A DNA stretch of 64,000 bases from Afipia sp. (GCA_016201045.1 JACQDM010000008.1:806001-870000), one strand, 5' to 3'. Shown: positions 53,435 to 63,518, counted from the first letter of the stretch. The notes: generated by a model from the letters alone, not told the origin. Numbers and translations are program-made.

Positions 53435-54643
53435 ATGCCTGAGGCATTTATCTACGATCATGTCCGCACGCCGCGCGGCAAGGGCAAGTCCGACGGCGCG
53501 CTGCATGAAGTCACGGCGCTTGCGCTGGCGACCGTGCCGCTGAAGGCGCTCAAGGAGCGCAACAATCTTGCCTCCGACTCCATCGATGACGTTGTGCTCG
53601 GCGTTGTCGATCCGGTCGGCGAGGCTGGCGGCGACATCGCGCGCTTCGCGGCGATGAACGCGGGCTTCGGCACGTCGGTGCCGGGCGTGCAGATCAATCG
53701 CTTCTGCGCTTCAGGATTGGACGCAGTGAACTTTGCCGCAGCGCAGGTGATGTCCGGTCAGCACGAGATGACGATCGGAGGAGGCGCGGAATCGATGAGC
53801 CGCGTCGGCATCATGTCGTCGGGCGCGGCGTGGCCGATGGATCCGTCGATGGCAGTGCCGACTTACTTCATGCCACAAGGTGTTGCGGCTGATCTGATTG
53901 CCACGAAATACGGCTTCTCGCGCGACGACGTCGATGGCTACGCGGTCGAAAGCCAGAAGCGGGCTGACACGGCATGGAAAGAAGGCCGCTTCAAGAACTC
54001 CGTCGTACCAGTGAAGGACATCAACGGCATCACTATTCTCGACAAGGACGAGCACATGCGCCCTAGCACCACGATGCAGTCGCTCGGTCAGTTGCAGGCA
54101 TCGTTTGCCGCGATGGGCGCGATGGGCGGCTTCGATGCCGTTGCCGTGCAGTCGCATCCTGAAATCGAATCGGTGAACTACGTGCATCACGCCGGCAATT
54201 CGTCCGGCATCGTCGATGGCGCGGGTGCGGTTCTCATCGGAAACGCTGAGGGCGGCAAGAAGCGTGGCCTGAAGCCGCGCGCGAAGATTCGCGCGTTCGC
54301 CAACATCGGCTCCGAACCGGCGATGATGCTGACGGGTCCTGTCGATGTGACCAAGAAGCTGCTTGAGCGTTCGGGCATGAAGCTGTCGGACATCGATCTG
54401 TTCGAACTGAACGAAGCCTTCGCCTCCGTTGTGCTGCGCTATATTCAGGCGTTCAACATCGATACCGCCAAGATCAACGTCAACGGCGGCGCGATTGCGA
54501 TGGGACATCCGCTGGGAGCCACCGGCGCGATGATCCTCGGCACGGTGCTCGACGAACTCGAGCGCACCAACAAGAACACCGCTCTCGTCACGCTGTGCAT
54601 CGGCGGCGGCATGGGCACGGCAACGATCATCGAGCGGGTTTGA
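53435..54643 (+). CDS. Acetyl-CoA C-acyltransferase (thiolase)
   Basis: The 402-residue thiolase cleaves 3-ketoacyl-CoA in the last step of beta-oxidation. The nucleophilic Cys is in [16 protein letters not shown] near residue 91. The C-terminal active-site pieces are [18 protein letters not shown] (His) and LCIGGGMG (Cys). The ATG at 53435 has AAGGAGG just upstream; an in-frame start at 53351 is unlikely. It precedes the hydratase/dehydrogenase gene by eleven bases, giving the usual thiolase-FadB pair. Confidence 0.94.
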   Translation: MPEAFIYDHVRTPRGKGKSDGALHEVTALALATVPLKALKERNNLASDSIDDVVLGVVDPVGEAGGDIARFAAMNAGFGTSVPGVQINRFCASGLDAVNFAAAQVMSGQHEMTIGGGAESMSRVGIMSSGAAWPMDPSMAVPTYFMPQGVAADLIATKYGFSRDDVDGYAVESQKRADTAWKEGRFKNSVVPVKDINGITILDKDEHMRPSTTMQSLGQLQASFAAMGAMGGFDAVAVQSHPEIESVNYVHHAGNSSGIVDGAGAVLIGNAEGGKKRGLKPRAKIRAFANIGSEPAMMLTGPVDVTKKLLERSGMKLSDIDLFELNEAFASVVLRYIQAFNIDTAKINVNGGAIAMGHPLGATGAMILGTVLDELERTNKNTALVTLCIGGGMGTATIIERV

Positions 54644-54654
54644 GGAGCGGCATC

Positions 54655-56868
54655 ATGGCGTACAAGAATTTCCAGGTTGAGACCGACTCCGACGGCATCG
54701 CGCTCGTCACCTGGGATATTCCCGGCAAGCCGATGAACGTGATCGACCAAACGTCCGGCATCGAACTGGCTGCCATCGTCAAGGAAACCTCCGAGAACGC
54801 AGCCGTCAAAGGCGTTGTCATTACTTCCGCGAAAGAAGCCTTCTGCGCGGGCGCGGACCTCACCATGCTCACCGGCATGAATCAGGCCTATGTCGAGATG
54901 CACAAGTCGAAGGGCGAAGAAGCCGCGAACAAGTTCGTGTTCGATAACGTCCGCGAACTGTCGCAGACGATCCGCGCCATCGAGACCAGCGGCAAGCCGT
55001 GGGTTGCGGCGATCAACGGTCTCGCGCTCGGCGGCGGTTTTGAAATCACTCTGGCCTGTCATTATCGCGTGGCGGCTGACAATCCGAAGACGCGTCTCGG
55101 TCTGCCAGAAATCAAGGTCGGTCTGTTTCCTGGCGGCGGAGGCACGCAGCGCCTGCCGCGCATGATGCAGCCGATGGACGCGGTGCAGATGCTCATCAAG
55201 GGCGACGCCATCGACGTCAACAAGGCCAAGGGTTACGGCATTGTCGGCGCGGTCGTGCCGCAAGCCGATCTCGTCAAGACGGCGAAGGACTGGATCAAGG
55301 CGGGCGGCAAGGCCGTGGCACCGTGGGACGAGAAGGGATTCAAGCTCCCCGGCGGTCCGGTCTACTCAAAGGGCGGCATGCAGTTCTTCCCGCCGGCGAA
55401 CGCGATTCTCCGTCGTGAAACCTATGACAATTATCCCGCAGCCCGCGCGATCATGCAGTGTGTGTACGAAGGCTTGCAGTTGCCCATGGACGCTGCATTG
55501 CGTGTCGAGTCGCGTTACTTCTCGAAAATCCTGCGCTCGAAGGAAGCGGCAGCGATGATCCGCTCGCTGTTCGTCTCGATGGGCGAACTCAACAAGGGCG
55601 CGCGGCGTCCGCAGAACGTTCCGCCGACGAAGGTGAAGAAGCTTGCCGTCATCGGCGCGGGCTTCATGGGTGCGAGCGTCGGATTTGTGTCGGCGCAGGC
55701 GGGTATCGAGGTGGTGCTGATCGATCGCGATCAGGCGAGCGCGGATACCGGCAAGGGCCACGCGAAGACGGCGGTCGATGCAGCGGTTGCCAAGGGCCGC
55801 ATGAAGCAGGCGGATGGGGATGCAATTCTCGCGCGTATTTCCGCGACGCCTGACTACGCTGCGATCAAGGACTGCGATCTCGTCATCGAAGCTGTGTTCG
55901 AGGACCGCAAGGTCAAAGCCGACACCTACACAAAGGCTCAGCCTCTTTTGAAGGAGGGCGCTATCTTCGCGACCAACACTTCGACACTGCCGATCAATTC
56001 GCTCGCCGAAGAGTGGAAGGACCAGTCGAAATTCATCGGCATTCATTTCTTCTCGCCGGTCGAGAAGATGATGCTGGTGGAAATCATCGTCGGAAAAAAC
56101 ACTGGCGACGTCGCGCTCGCGACCGCGCTCGACTATGTACGCCAGATCAAGAAGACGCCGATTGTCGTGAACGACTCGCGCGGCTTCTTCGCCAATCGCT
56201 GCGTGCTGCGTTACATCGCCGAGGGCTACGAGATGCTGCTCGAGGGCGTTCCACCCGCGATGATCGAGAATGTCGGCAAGATGGCTGGCATGCCGGTCGG
56301 GCCGCTGTCGCTCAACGACGAAATCGCGATCGATCTTGCTTTGAAGATTCTGAAAGCAACCGAAGCCGATCTTGGTGCCAATGCCATCGCGCAGGACCAG
56401 AAGAATCTTCTGGTCGAGATGGTGGAGAAGCGCGGACGCCTCGGCCGCAAGAACGGCAAGGGTTTCTACGATTATCCGGAGAAGGGCAAAGGCCAGAAAA
56501 AGCTCTGGCCGGAGCTGACGACGCTACAGCCGAAGCACCTCGATCCCGACACGCTCGATATCGAGGAACTGAAGCAGCGTTTCCTCGTGGTGCAGGCGGT
56601 GGAGGCCGCGCGCACGGTCGAGGATCATGTCATCACCGATCCGCGTGAAGCCGATGTCGGTTCGATCCTCGGCTTTGGATTCGCGCCGTTCACCGGCGGC
56701 ACGCTGTCATACATCGACTTCATGGGGACGAAGAAGTTCGTCGAGTTGTGCCAGAAGCTCGAGAGGAAATATGGCTCGCGCTTCACGCCGCCGAAACTTT
56801 TGATCGACATGGCCGCCAAGGGCGAGACGTTCTATCAGCGCTTCGCACCGAAGAAGATGGCGGCGTAA
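54655..56868 (+). CDS. fadB: Bifunctional enoyl-CoA hydratase/3-hydroxyacyl-CoA dehydrogenase
   Basis: The 737-residue protein joins an N-terminal crotonase domain to an NAD-dependent dehydrogenase. The crotonase part shows [25 protein letters not shown] and [19 protein letters not shown]. The dehydrogenase part starts with [19 protein letters not shown] and carries the catalytic region [12 protein letters not shown] and [13 protein letters not shown]. It performs the middle two steps of beta-oxidation. The ATG at 54655 follows TGAGGAGC. A strong bidirectional terminator follows its stop. FadB versus FadJ cannot be decided from sequence. Confidence 0.93.
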   Translation: MAYKNFQVETDSDGIALVTWDIPGKPMNVIDQTSGIELAAIVKETSENAAVKGVVITSAKEAFCAGADLTMLTGMNQAYVEMHKSKGEEAANKFVFDNVRELSQTIRAIETSGKPWVAAINGLALGGGFEITLACHYRVAADNPKTRLGLPEIKVGLFPGGGGTQRLPRMMQPMDAVQMLIKGDAIDVNKAKGYGIVGAVVPQADLVKTAKDWIKAGGKAVAPWDEKGFKLPGGPVYSKGGMQFFPPANAILRRETYDNYPAARAIMQCVYEGLQLPMDAALRVESRYFSKILRSKEAAAMIRSLFVSMGELNKGARRPQNVPPTKVKKLAVIGAGFMGASVGFVSAQAGIEVVLIDRDQASADTGKGHAKTAVDAAVAKGRMKQADGDAILARISATPDYAAIKDCDLVIEAVFEDRKVKADTYTKAQPLLKEGAIFATNTSTLPINSLAEEWKDQSKFIGIHFFSPVEKMMLVEIIVGKNTGDVALATALDYVRQIKKTPIVVNDSRGFFANRCVLRYIAEGYEMLLEGVPPAMIENVGKMAGMPVGPLSLNDEIAIDLALKILKATEADLGANAIAQDQKNLLVEMVEKRGRLGRKNGKGFYDYPEKGKGQKKLWPELTTLQPKHLDPDTLDIEELKQRFLVVQAVEAARTVEDHVITDPREADVGSILGFGFAPFTGGTLSYIDFMGTKKFVELCQKLERKYGSRFTPPKLLIDMAAKGETFYQRFAPKKMAA

Positions 56869-56889
56869 GTTTTCGCGCACCGACAATAG

Positions 56890-56918
56890 AAAAGGCCGGA
56901 TCGTCGATCCGGCCTTTT
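56890..56918. terminator. Bidirectional terminator after the beta-oxidation genes
   Basis: A perfect 13-base-pair stem (56890-56902 with 56906-56918) and a 3-base loop carry an A-run on one side and a T-run on the other. It ends the fadB transcript and that of the convergent GST gene. Confidence 0.92.
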
Positions 56919-56937
56919 TGTTTGAGCGCGATAAAAC

Positions 56938-57552
56938 TTAAGCGGCGTTCAGCAGGCCTTCGGCCTTCAGAGCTTCCTGAACCTTCGGACGTGCAGCGAC
57001 GCGCGCCTTGTAGGCCATCAGATTCTTGAATCCCGACAGATCGATCTTCATGCGGTCGGCCCAGGCGAGCATCGTAAAGAGATACGCATCGGGCACGGTG
57101 AAGTGATTGCCCATCAGGTAGTCTCTGCCGGCGAGCGAGCCGTCGATGTATTTGAACTTGCCCATCAAGCGGTCCTTGAAGAACTGTTTGGTGTCGTCGG
57201 AGAGTACGGGCTGGAACAGCGGGCCGAAGCTCTTGTGCAATTCGCTGCCGATGAAGTTCAGCCACTCCTGCAGTCTGTAGCGGTCATCTGTGCCGCTGGC
57301 GGGCGCGAGATTTTTCCCCGGCGCCTTGTCGGCAATCATCTGGACAATCACAGCGCCTTCGGTGAGAAGCTGGCCGCTTTCGGTGACGACCGCCGGCACC
57401 TGACCCTTCGGATTGACTTTGAGGTAATCGCTGCCGTCTTCAAGTTTCTTGGCCTTGAGATCGACTTTGACGAGGTCGTAAGGCAATCCGGCTTCCTGAA
57501 GCGCGATATGGGGCGACATCGAGCATGCGCCGGGGGAATAATAAAGTTTCAT
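56938..57552 (-). CDS. Glutathione S-transferase
   Basis: The 204-residue GST has the thioredoxin-like N-terminal domain of the bacterial beta class. It begins MKLYYSPGACSMSPHIALQE with the characteristic active-site Cys, and has GQVPAVVTESGQLLTEGAVI (cis-Pro and the glutathione-binding Glu-Gly). The helical domain includes YLMGNHFTVPDAYLFTML. It conjugates or reduces electrophiles using glutathione. The ATG at 57552 has AAAGGA upstream. It is divergent from a MarR gene and shares two operators with it. Confidence 0.93.
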   Translation of the reverse strand: MKLYYSPGACSMSPHIALQEAGLPYDLVKVDLKAKKLEDGSDYLKVNPKGQVPAVVTESGQLLTEGAVIVQMIADKAPGKNLAPASGTDDRYRLQEWLNFIGSELHKSFGPLFQPVLSDDTKQFFKDRLMGKFKYIDGSLAGRDYLMGNHFTVPDAYLFTMLAWADRMKIDLSGFKNLMAYKARVAARPKVQEALKAEGLLNAA

Positions 57553-57596
57553 GGGAGCCATCCTTTCTGGGGAGCTTGGCAAGGAAATGCAAGGCT

Positions 57597-57656
57597 ATTA
57601 AATGCAGCTGCATGGAACTGTCAACATTGATGCAGCTGCATTTAGTGCGGTACAGT
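57597..57656. promoter_or_regulatory. Divergent marR/GST promoters with twin palindromic operators
   Basis: The perfect palindrome ATGCAGCTGCAT occurs at 57602-57613 and at 57630-57641, 28 bases apart. On the minus strand TTGACA (57624-57619), 16 bases and TTTAAT (57602-57597) form the GST promoter, whose spacer holds the first operator. On the plus strand TTGATG (57627-57632), 18 bases and TACAGT (57651-57656) form a marR promoter, whose spacer holds the second. Binding by the MarR protein would block both. Confidence 0.82.
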
Positions 57657-57681
57657 CCTTGCTGAATTGGCGAGCCGAATC

Positions 57682-58179
57682 ATGAAACGCAAACCCTCGA
57701 CCGAAGCCACGGAAGCCTGGATCCGCCTGATGCGGGTGCAAAGCCGCGTGCTCGACGCGGTCGAACAGGATTTGAAGAAGGCCGGCTTCCCGCCGCTCGC
57801 CTGGTACGACGCGCTGCTTGAGTTGTCGCGCTCTCCAGGCGGCGAATTGCGTCCGGTGGAACTCGAAAAGCAGATGCTGCTGCCGCAATATTCGACATCG
57901 CGCCTGATCGATCGTTTGGTCGAAGAGGGGCTTGCCGTCCGCCGCGAATGCAAGATGGACAAGCGCGGCCTGTTCGTCGAAATCACCGATGCCGGCCGCG
58001 AGCTACAGAAAAAAATGTGGAATTCCTATTCGGCGGCCATCGAGCGTCACATCGGTTCGAAACTGTCGGATGCCGATGCAATCAAGCTGACGGGGCTGCT
58101 CGACCGGCTGGGATGCTGCGGCGGCGCGCAGTCTGCAGCCAAAGAGGCTTCCTCCAAAGAAGCATCGCCCGCGCGATGA
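57682..58179 (+). CDS. MarR family transcriptional regulator
   Basis: The 165-residue protein has the MarR winged-helix core: VQSRVLDAVEQDLKKAGFPP, the recognition helix region LEKQMLLPQYSTSRLIDRLV, and the wing RRECKMDKRGLFVEITDAGR. A Cys-Cys pair lies near the C-terminus (RLGCCGG), which might serve as a redox switch. The ATG at 57682 is favoured over a TTG at 57667. Divergent from a GST and flanked by two identical operators, it probably represses both until an electrophile or oxidant is present. Confidence 0.93.
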   Translation: MKRKPSTEATEAWIRLMRVQSRVLDAVEQDLKKAGFPPLAWYDALLELSRSPGGELRPVELEKQMLLPQYSTSRLIDRLVEEGLAVRRECKMDKRGLFVEITDAGRELQKKMWNSYSAAIERHIGSKLSDADAIKLTGLLDRLGCCGGAQSAAKEASSKEASPAR

Positions 58180-58266
58180 TTTTCTACCTTCCTTCCGCAA
58201 TCGCGGATGCTTGCATCCGTAGTTGCCTCCTGCCTCGCGCGCGTCGCGCCGGAAACCGGAATTAAG

Positions 58267-59637
58267 ATGGCGCGTGACCAGATCGATATGACGCCGTTGC
58301 AGTCGCGCGAAGAACTTATCGCGTGGATCGAGGCCGGCATAAAACCCAAATCCGAATTCCGCATCGGCACCGAGCACGAGAAGACGCCGTTCACACTCGA
58401 AGGTCACGGTCCTGTGCCTTACGAAGGCACGCGCGGTATCGGCGCGTTGCTCGAAGGCATGAAGCTGCTGCTCGGTTGGGAGCCCATCACGGAGAACGGC
58501 AAGATCATCGGTCTCTACGATGTGACCGGCGGCGGCGCGATTTCGCTCGAACCCGGCGGACAATTTGAACTCTCCGGCGCGCCGCTTGAGACTGTGCATC
58601 AGACGGCATCGGAGTTGATGGCGCATCTCGCGCAAGTGCGCGAGATCGCCACACCGCTCGGTATCGGATTTCTCGGCCTCGGGATGACGCCGTCATGGTC
58701 GCGCGCGCAGATACCGACGATGCCGAAAGGCCGTTATCGCATCATGACGAACTACATGCCGAAGGTCGGCAAGTACGGTCTCGACATGATGTACCGAACC
58801 TGCACGGTGCAGACCAATCTCGATTTCTCCTCCGAAGCCGACATGGTGCAAAAGCTGCGCGTGTCGGTGGCACTGCAGCCCGTTGCGACCGCACTGTTCG
58901 CGAACTCGCCGTTCACGGAAGGCAAGCCGAACGGTTATCTCTCGTTTCGCTCGGAAATCTGGCGCGACACCGATAACGCGCGCGCCGGAATGATTCCCTG
59001 GGCATTCGAGGACGGCATGGGATTCGAGCGCTGGGTGGACTATGCGCTCGATGTGCCGATGTATTTCGTCAAACGCGGCGATGACTACATCGACGTATCC
59101 GGGTCGTCGTTCCGCGACTTCTTCGAGGGCAAAAACGACAGGATGAAAGGCGAGCGCCCGACGCTTTCGGATTGGGCCAATCATCTGTCGACGATTTTTC
59201 CAGAAGTGCGCCTCAAGCGTTATCTCGAAATGCGCGGTAGCGACGGCGTGCCTTGGAAACAGCTTCCGGCGCATCCGGCATTCTGGGCGGGACTTCTGTA
59301 TGACGACGCCAACCTCGATGCAGCGTGGGACATCGTGAAAAACTGGACCGCCGAAGAACGCCAATCCTTGCGCGACGAAGTGCCGAAATTCGGATTCCGC
59401 GCCAAGATCGGCAACCGTTACCTTTTCGAGATCGCGAAAGAGTGTCTCGCGCTCGCGCATCGCGGTCTCGCGCGGCGCGGCCATGTCGATCATCTCGGCC
59501 GCGATGAGACGCGGTATCTCGATCCGCTGGTTCGCATTGTGGAAGCCGGACGCACGCCGGCAGAAGCGATGCTTGAGAAATTCAACGGGGCGTGGGGCGG
59601 TTCGGTCGATCCGGCCTATACGGAATACGCGTTCTAG
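58267..59637 (+). CDS. gshA: Glutamate-cysteine ligase
   Basis: This enzyme makes gamma-glutamylcysteine, the first step of glutathione synthesis. The 456-residue protein belongs to the plant/alphaproteobacterial type: EFRIGTEHEKTPFTLEG, the ATP- and metal-binding GGGAISLEPGGQFELSG, and YMPKVGKYGLDMMYRTCTVQ. The ATG at 58267 matches the family start; an ATG at 58207 is in frame. It lies 87 bases after the MarR gene, beside the GST, which fits a glutathione-linked locus. Confidence 0.93.
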   Translation: MARDQIDMTPLQSREELIAWIEAGIKPKSEFRIGTEHEKTPFTLEGHGPVPYEGTRGIGALLEGMKLLLGWEPITENGKIIGLYDVTGGGAISLEPGGQFELSGAPLETVHQTASELMAHLAQVREIATPLGIGFLGLGMTPSWSRAQIPTMPKGRYRIMTNYMPKVGKYGLDMMYRTCTVQTNLDFSSEADMVQKLRVSVALQPVATALFANSPFTEGKPNGYLSFRSEIWRDTDNARAGMIPWAFEDGMGFERWVDYALDVPMYFVKRGDDYIDVSGSSFRDFFEGKNDRMKGERPTLSDWANHLSTIFPEVRLKRYLEMRGSDGVPWKQLPAHPAFWAGLLYDDANLDAAWDIVKNWTAEERQSLRDEVPKFGFRAKIGNRYLFEIAKECLALAHRGLARRGHVDHLGRDETRYLDPLVRIVEAGRTPAEAMLEKFNGAWGGSVDPAYTEYAF

Positions 59638-59791
59638 CTCAACGCTTTGAATGTTGCGGGCGCGGCTGCGATCACGACACGTTTATCTCCCGTTCATCCG
59701 CCATACATCAATGCGCCCATTCAATAGGCAGTGCCGCTTCGGGCCATTCGCCCGCCGCGGGGACACCCATTCGGCGGAAAGTTCGTCACGC

Positions 59792-60364
59792 ATGTTCGGA
59801 TCTCGATTTATCAGGGACATTTTCCGGGTTTGCTTCGGCGTCGCTGCAATTGCCGCAGGCCTGCTGTTTGCTAGCGCATCGCCGGTTCGTGCGCAGGCCA
59901 ACTGGGACCGGCCGGGCGCGGACTATTCGCGAACCGTGCTTCCGTCCGGCGATCCTGCAGTGTGCGCTCTGCAGTGCGAACGCGACCGCAAGTGCCATGC
60001 GTGGAGTTTCAACTATCCTTCGGTGAACGACGATGGCGCGGTGTGCTGGCTGAAAAGCAGCGTTCCGGCACGCGTGCAAAGCAACTGCTGTGTCTCGGGC
60101 GTGCGAGGCGCGGGCGTTGTCGAGCCGCGCAACAGCGCCAATGAATTCGAGATCGACAGGCCGGGCGGCGATCTGCGCAATATCGAAGTCGAGCCCGAAC
60201 CGTCGGGCGATACATGCAGGGCCGCGTGCGAAGCCGATGAGAAATGCCGCGCGTGGACCTATGCGCGGCCGGGCTACATCAACAAGGCGGCGCGATGTTT
60301 TCTGAAAGACAAGGTCAAGCCGCCGCGCCATCGGCCCGGATATATCTCCGGCGTGGTGCGCTGA
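59792..60364 (+). CDS. Secreted protein with two PAN/Apple domains
   Basis: The 190-residue protein has a signal peptide ending VRA (about residue 36) and two Cys-rich PAN units. The first is around CALQCERDRKCHAWSFNYP with CWLKSSVP; the second is around CRAACEADEKCRAWTYARPG with CFLKDKVK. Each keeps the C-x3-C-x5-C core. PAN domains bind proteins or carbohydrates. No catalytic part exists. The frame is open upstream to 59651, but only the ATG at 59792 leads into a signal peptide. Confidence 0.85.
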   Translation: MFGSRFIRDIFRVCFGVAAIAAGLLFASASPVRAQANWDRPGADYSRTVLPSGDPAVCALQCERDRKCHAWSFNYPSVNDDGAVCWLKSSVPARVQSNCCVSGVRGAGVVEPRNSANEFEIDRPGGDLRNIEVEPEPSGDTCRAACEADEKCRAWTYARPGYINKAARCFLKDKVKPPRHRPGYISGVVR

Positions 60365-60373
60365 AATTTGCGG

Positions 60374-61141
60374 TTAATGGACTGCGGTGAAGAACCGTGC
60401 CACGCGCAATCCCGACAGCCAGGTCCAGACCGGCTGTTTCATGGTGGCGAAATCCCACGAGCCTGCGACAGCGTCGACTCGGCCCACAAGATTCTCCATC
60501 GGCAGAAGCCCGACGCCACCGTCTGCAACAGGCACGCGGCTATCGGCGGAATTGTCGCGATTGTCGCCCATAACGAAGAGATGATCTTTCGGCACGGCAA
60601 TTTCGGCGGTGTTGTCGAGGAAACCGTTGCGGCGAAACTTGAAGATCGGATGCGTCCGGCCGCCGGGCAGCGTCTCGATGAAACGCGCAGCGGGAATTCC
60701 GGTACCGTCGCTCTCTTCCGCGCTGCCGACGCCATCGGCGCGCGCTTCGATTTCCTTGCCGTTGATCCACAAATTGCCATTTCGCATCTGAATGCGGTCG
60801 CCGGGCAGACCGATCACGCGCTTGACCCACACCTGCGACGTGTCGCCGGGAGAGCGAAACACGACGACATCGCCGCGTTCAGGCGTCGCCGCAAACACGC
60901 GCCCGCTTGGCGCGATGGTGACGTGGATCGGAAACGAGGCCGTGCTGTAGCCGTAGGGATATTTCGACGCGATCAATGCGTCGCCAATCAAGAGTGTCGG
61001 CTCCATCGAACCGGACGGAACGTAGAACGGCTCGGCAAGTGCGCCCTTCGCGACCATTACCACAAAAAACGCTGCGATGATTTCAGCGGCGAACCGCGAC
61101 CAATGCCGCTGCGATTGAGTATCCGGAATGGCGTCGCTCAT
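60374..61141 (-). CDS. lepB: Signal peptidase I
   Basis: LepB removes signal peptides from exported proteins. The 255-residue protein has one N-terminal anchor (FAAEIIAAFFVVMVAKGAL). The catalytic Ser is in VPSGSMEPTLLIGD near residue 45, the Lys in VWVKRVIGLPGDRIQMR near residue 108, and GDNRDNSADSR lies near 190. The ATG at 61141 overlaps the tldD-like stop (ATGA). It probably is a second LepB, since the main one is usually encoded near rnc; this cannot be checked here. Confidence 0.92.
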   Translation of the reverse strand: MSDAIPDTQSQRHWSRFAAEIIAAFFVVMVAKGALAEPFYVPSGSMEPTLLIGDALIASKYPYGYSTASFPIHVTIAPSGRVFAATPERGDVVVFRSPGDTSQVWVKRVIGLPGDRIQMRNGNLWINGKEIEARADGVGSAEESDGTGIPAARFIETLPGGRTHPIFKFRRNGFLDNTAEIAVPKDHLFVMGDNRDNSADSRVPVADGGVGLLPMENLVGRVDAVAGSWDFATMKQPVWTWLSGLRVARFFTAVH

Positions 61142-62577
61142 GCGCCAGTACCTCCGACCGTGATGCGATCCATCCGCAGCGTCGGCTGGCCGACGCCTAC
61201 CGGCACGCCCTGACCGTTCTTGCCGCAGGTACCGATACCGGCGTCGAGTTCGAGATCGTTGCCGACCATTGCAATGCGATGCAAATCCGTCGGGCCGTTG
61301 CCGATCAGCATCGCGCCTTTGAGCGGTGCGCCGAGTTTGCCGTTTTCGATTTTGTACGCCTCGGTGCATTGGAAAACATATTTGCCCGAAGTGATATCGA
61401 CCTGGCCGCCGCCGAAATTCGCTGCAAAAATTCCGTTTTTGACCGAGCTGAGAATTTCCGCCGGATCGCGGTCGCCGGCCAGCATGTAAGTGTTGGTCAT
61501 GCGCGGCATCGGCACATGCGCGTAACTTTCGCGCCGTCCGTTGCCGGTCGGCTTCATGTTCATCAGCCGCGCGTTCTGGCGATCCTGCATGTAGCCGACG
61601 AGTTTGCCATCCTCGATCAGGATGGTCTTGTTGGTAGGTGTGCCTTCATCATCGATCGACAGAGAACCGCGCCGCGCCGAGATCGTGCCGTCATCGACGA
61701 CGGTCACGCCCTTGGCCGCGACCTGCTGTCCCATCAAGCCTGCGAAGGCTGACGTCTGCTTGCGGTTGAAATCGCCTTCAAGTCCATGCCCGACAGCTTC
61801 GTGCAGCATTACACCGGGCCAGCCGGGACCGAGCACGACATCCATTTCGCCGGCGGGTGCGGGCACCGATTCAAGATTGACCATCGCCTGACGGATCGCG
61901 CCATCGGCTGCCGAACGCCAGGCCTTCGTCTCGATGAAGCGCGCATAACCTTCGCGGCCGCCGTAACCATGACTGCCGGTTTCCTGCCGGTCGCCCGAGC
62001 CTGCGACGACCGACACGTTGACGCGAACGAGCGGGCGGATGTCGCGATAACTCTCGCCGTCGGGCCGCAGGATTTCAACGATCTGCCACGACGCGCCGAG
62101 ACTGACCGAAACCTGATGGACGCGCGGATCTTTGTCGCGCACATAGGCGTCGATTTCCGCGAGCAGTTTGACTTTGGATTCGAACGCGACGCCGTCGAGT
62201 GGGTTTTCGTCGCCGTAAAGTCGGACATTGGTGTGAGGCGGTGCCGCTGCAAACGTTCCGCTATAGCCGCCGCGTACCGCATGAACAGCGTCCGCCGCGC
62301 GGCCAAGAGCCGATAACGACACATCCGACGAGTGCGCGTATCCAACGGCATCATCCTTCACCGCACGCAATCCAAACCCCTGCGCGGTATCGTAGGTCGC
62401 CTGCTTCAGCCGACCATTGTCGAAACCGAGCCCTTCGGATTGGCGGTACTCCAGAAACAATTCGCCGTCGTCCGCACCCGCAAGGCCGCGCACGATTTCT
62501 TTGCGCACATCGTCGCGGTCGAGGCCTGCGCGTTCGAGCAGCGACGAGGAAGCCGAAATGTCAGATGGATCGTTCAT
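61138..62577 (-). CDS. tldD: Metalloprotease TldD
   Basis: TldD pairs with TldE (PmbA) to form a zinc protease that trims peptides such as modified microcins. The 479-residue protein has the metal motif LHEAVGHGLEGDFNRKQTS (about residue 260), then GTPTNKTILIEDGKLVGYM and NTYMLAGDRDPAEIL, and ends CGKNGQGVPVGVGQPTLRM. The ATG at 62577 gives the family length; an in-frame start at 62616 is less likely. TldE is not in the window. It overlaps lepB by four bases. Confidence 0.94.
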   Translation of the reverse strand: MNDPSDISASSSLLERAGLDRDDVRKEIVRGLAGADDGELFLEYRQSEGLGFDNGRLKQATYDTAQGFGLRAVKDDAVGYAHSSDVSLSALGRAADAVHAVRGGYSGTFAAAPPHTNVRLYGDENPLDGVAFESKVKLLAEIDAYVRDKDPRVHQVSVSLGASWQIVEILRPDGESYRDIRPLVRVNVSVVAGSGDRQETGSHGYGGREGYARFIETKAWRSAADGAIRQAMVNLESVPAPAGEMDVVLGPGWPGVMLHEAVGHGLEGDFNRKQTSAFAGLMGQQVAAKGVTVVDDGTISARRGSLSIDDEGTPTNKTILIEDGKLVGYMQDRQNARLMNMKPTGNGRRESYAHVPMPRMTNTYMLAGDRDPAEILSSVKNGIFAANFGGGQVDITSGKYVFQCTEAYKIENGKLGAPLKGAMLIGNGPTDLHRIAMVGNDLELDAGIGTCGKNGQGVPVGVGQPTLRMDRITVGGTGA

Positions 62578-62655
62578 GAAAACTCCGGGCGCGGGCGAGA
62601 CGCCAAAGATAGGCACGAACCGGCGCGAGCGCGAGTGTGGGGAAACCTGCCGCCG

Positions 62656-63222
62656 TCAGGGCAGCTTGTCGTAACCGTCGCCGAGGCCCTTGAGACTGAG
62701 CGGAAAACCGATGCCTTCCTCGGGCGTTTCGAAAATAATGAAGGTCGCAGTTTTCGCGCTTTTAAGCTGGCCGAGTAATTTGTCGTCCATCACAACTTCG
62801 GCAACGCAGCCGTTCGGGAGGCAGCGGACGAAACCCGCCCGGCCTACGTCGGCATTGTCGAGTTTCAGGCCGAGGCCGGAGGGTAGAAGAACGCCGAGCG
62901 GAGCCACGACCCGCATCAGCTTGCTCTTCTGGTCGGCGGTCTTGAGGATGATGACTGTCAGGCCTGCATTCGAGCGGTCTTCTGCCACCACGCTCTGAAT
63001 CAGCGCGCATTGCTCGGATTGCGCACCGGCAGGCGTGTCGCAGCGGATCTGCCAGTCGCCGAACGTCGCCTTGACCGCCCCTTGAGCCGCGGCTGGTCCC
63101 GAAGATGCGACAAAAAGCCAGATAGCCGTGGAAAGGGCTGCCCAACGGCATGCCGCCGCGGGCAGGCGGCGGATCGGAGAATTGTTCGGCACGCTGAAAA
63201 CTCGCTGGTCAGAAAGGCCCAT
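62656..63222 (-). CDS. Invasion-associated locus B (IalB) family protein
   Basis: The 188-residue protein has a signal peptide (WAALSTAIWLFVASSGPAAA) and the IalB domain: FGDWQIRCDTPAGAQSEQCA, RVVAPLGVLLPSGLGLKLDN and RCLPNGCVAEVVMDDKLL with conserved cysteine pairs. The family is found throughout Rhizobiales, not only in pathogens, and its function in free-living species is unknown. The ATG at 63222 starts the secreted form. It is transcribed away from coxB. Confidence 0.9.
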   Translation of the reverse strand: MGLSDQRVFSVPNNSPIRRLPAAACRWAALSTAIWLFVASSGPAAAQGAVKATFGDWQIRCDTPAGAQSEQCALIQSVVAEDRSNAGLTVIILKTADQKSKLMRVVAPLGVLLPSGLGLKLDNADVGRAGFVRCLPNGCVAEVVMDDKLLGQLKSAKTATFIIFETPEEGIGFPLSLKGLGDGYDKLP

Positions 63223-63501
63223 CAGGTCCAATCCCTTGGCAGTTTGACGGCAATGACGGCGTCTTGAGGGCAATCGGGCCGCCGGCACCGGACCTGAACA
63301 CGCAGAAATCGAATCGAGCGTCCGCAGCACCTTTGGCCGTGGGTACATCGGGCAATTTGCCTGTCAAGCGCTCACCCGATATGGGCGCGGAAAATGCCGC
63401 TTTGGATAGCGATTTCAAAGCCTGCGCACACCTTATTACGTGCATTGCAGCAGCCGCGGAATTATGGTTTGAGATGCTGGAATTTCGACGCGTTCTAACC
63501 G

Positions 63502-63518
63502 TTTGGCCAATGGCCAAA
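63502..63518. promoter_or_regulatory. Palindrome upstream of coxB
   Basis: TTTGGCCA-A-TGGCCAAA is a perfect 8-1-8 inverted repeat lying 90 bases before the coxB ATG, in the 385-base gap between the IalB-type gene and coxB. It looks like an operator for a dimeric regulator. No other feature was found in the gap. Confidence 0.5.
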
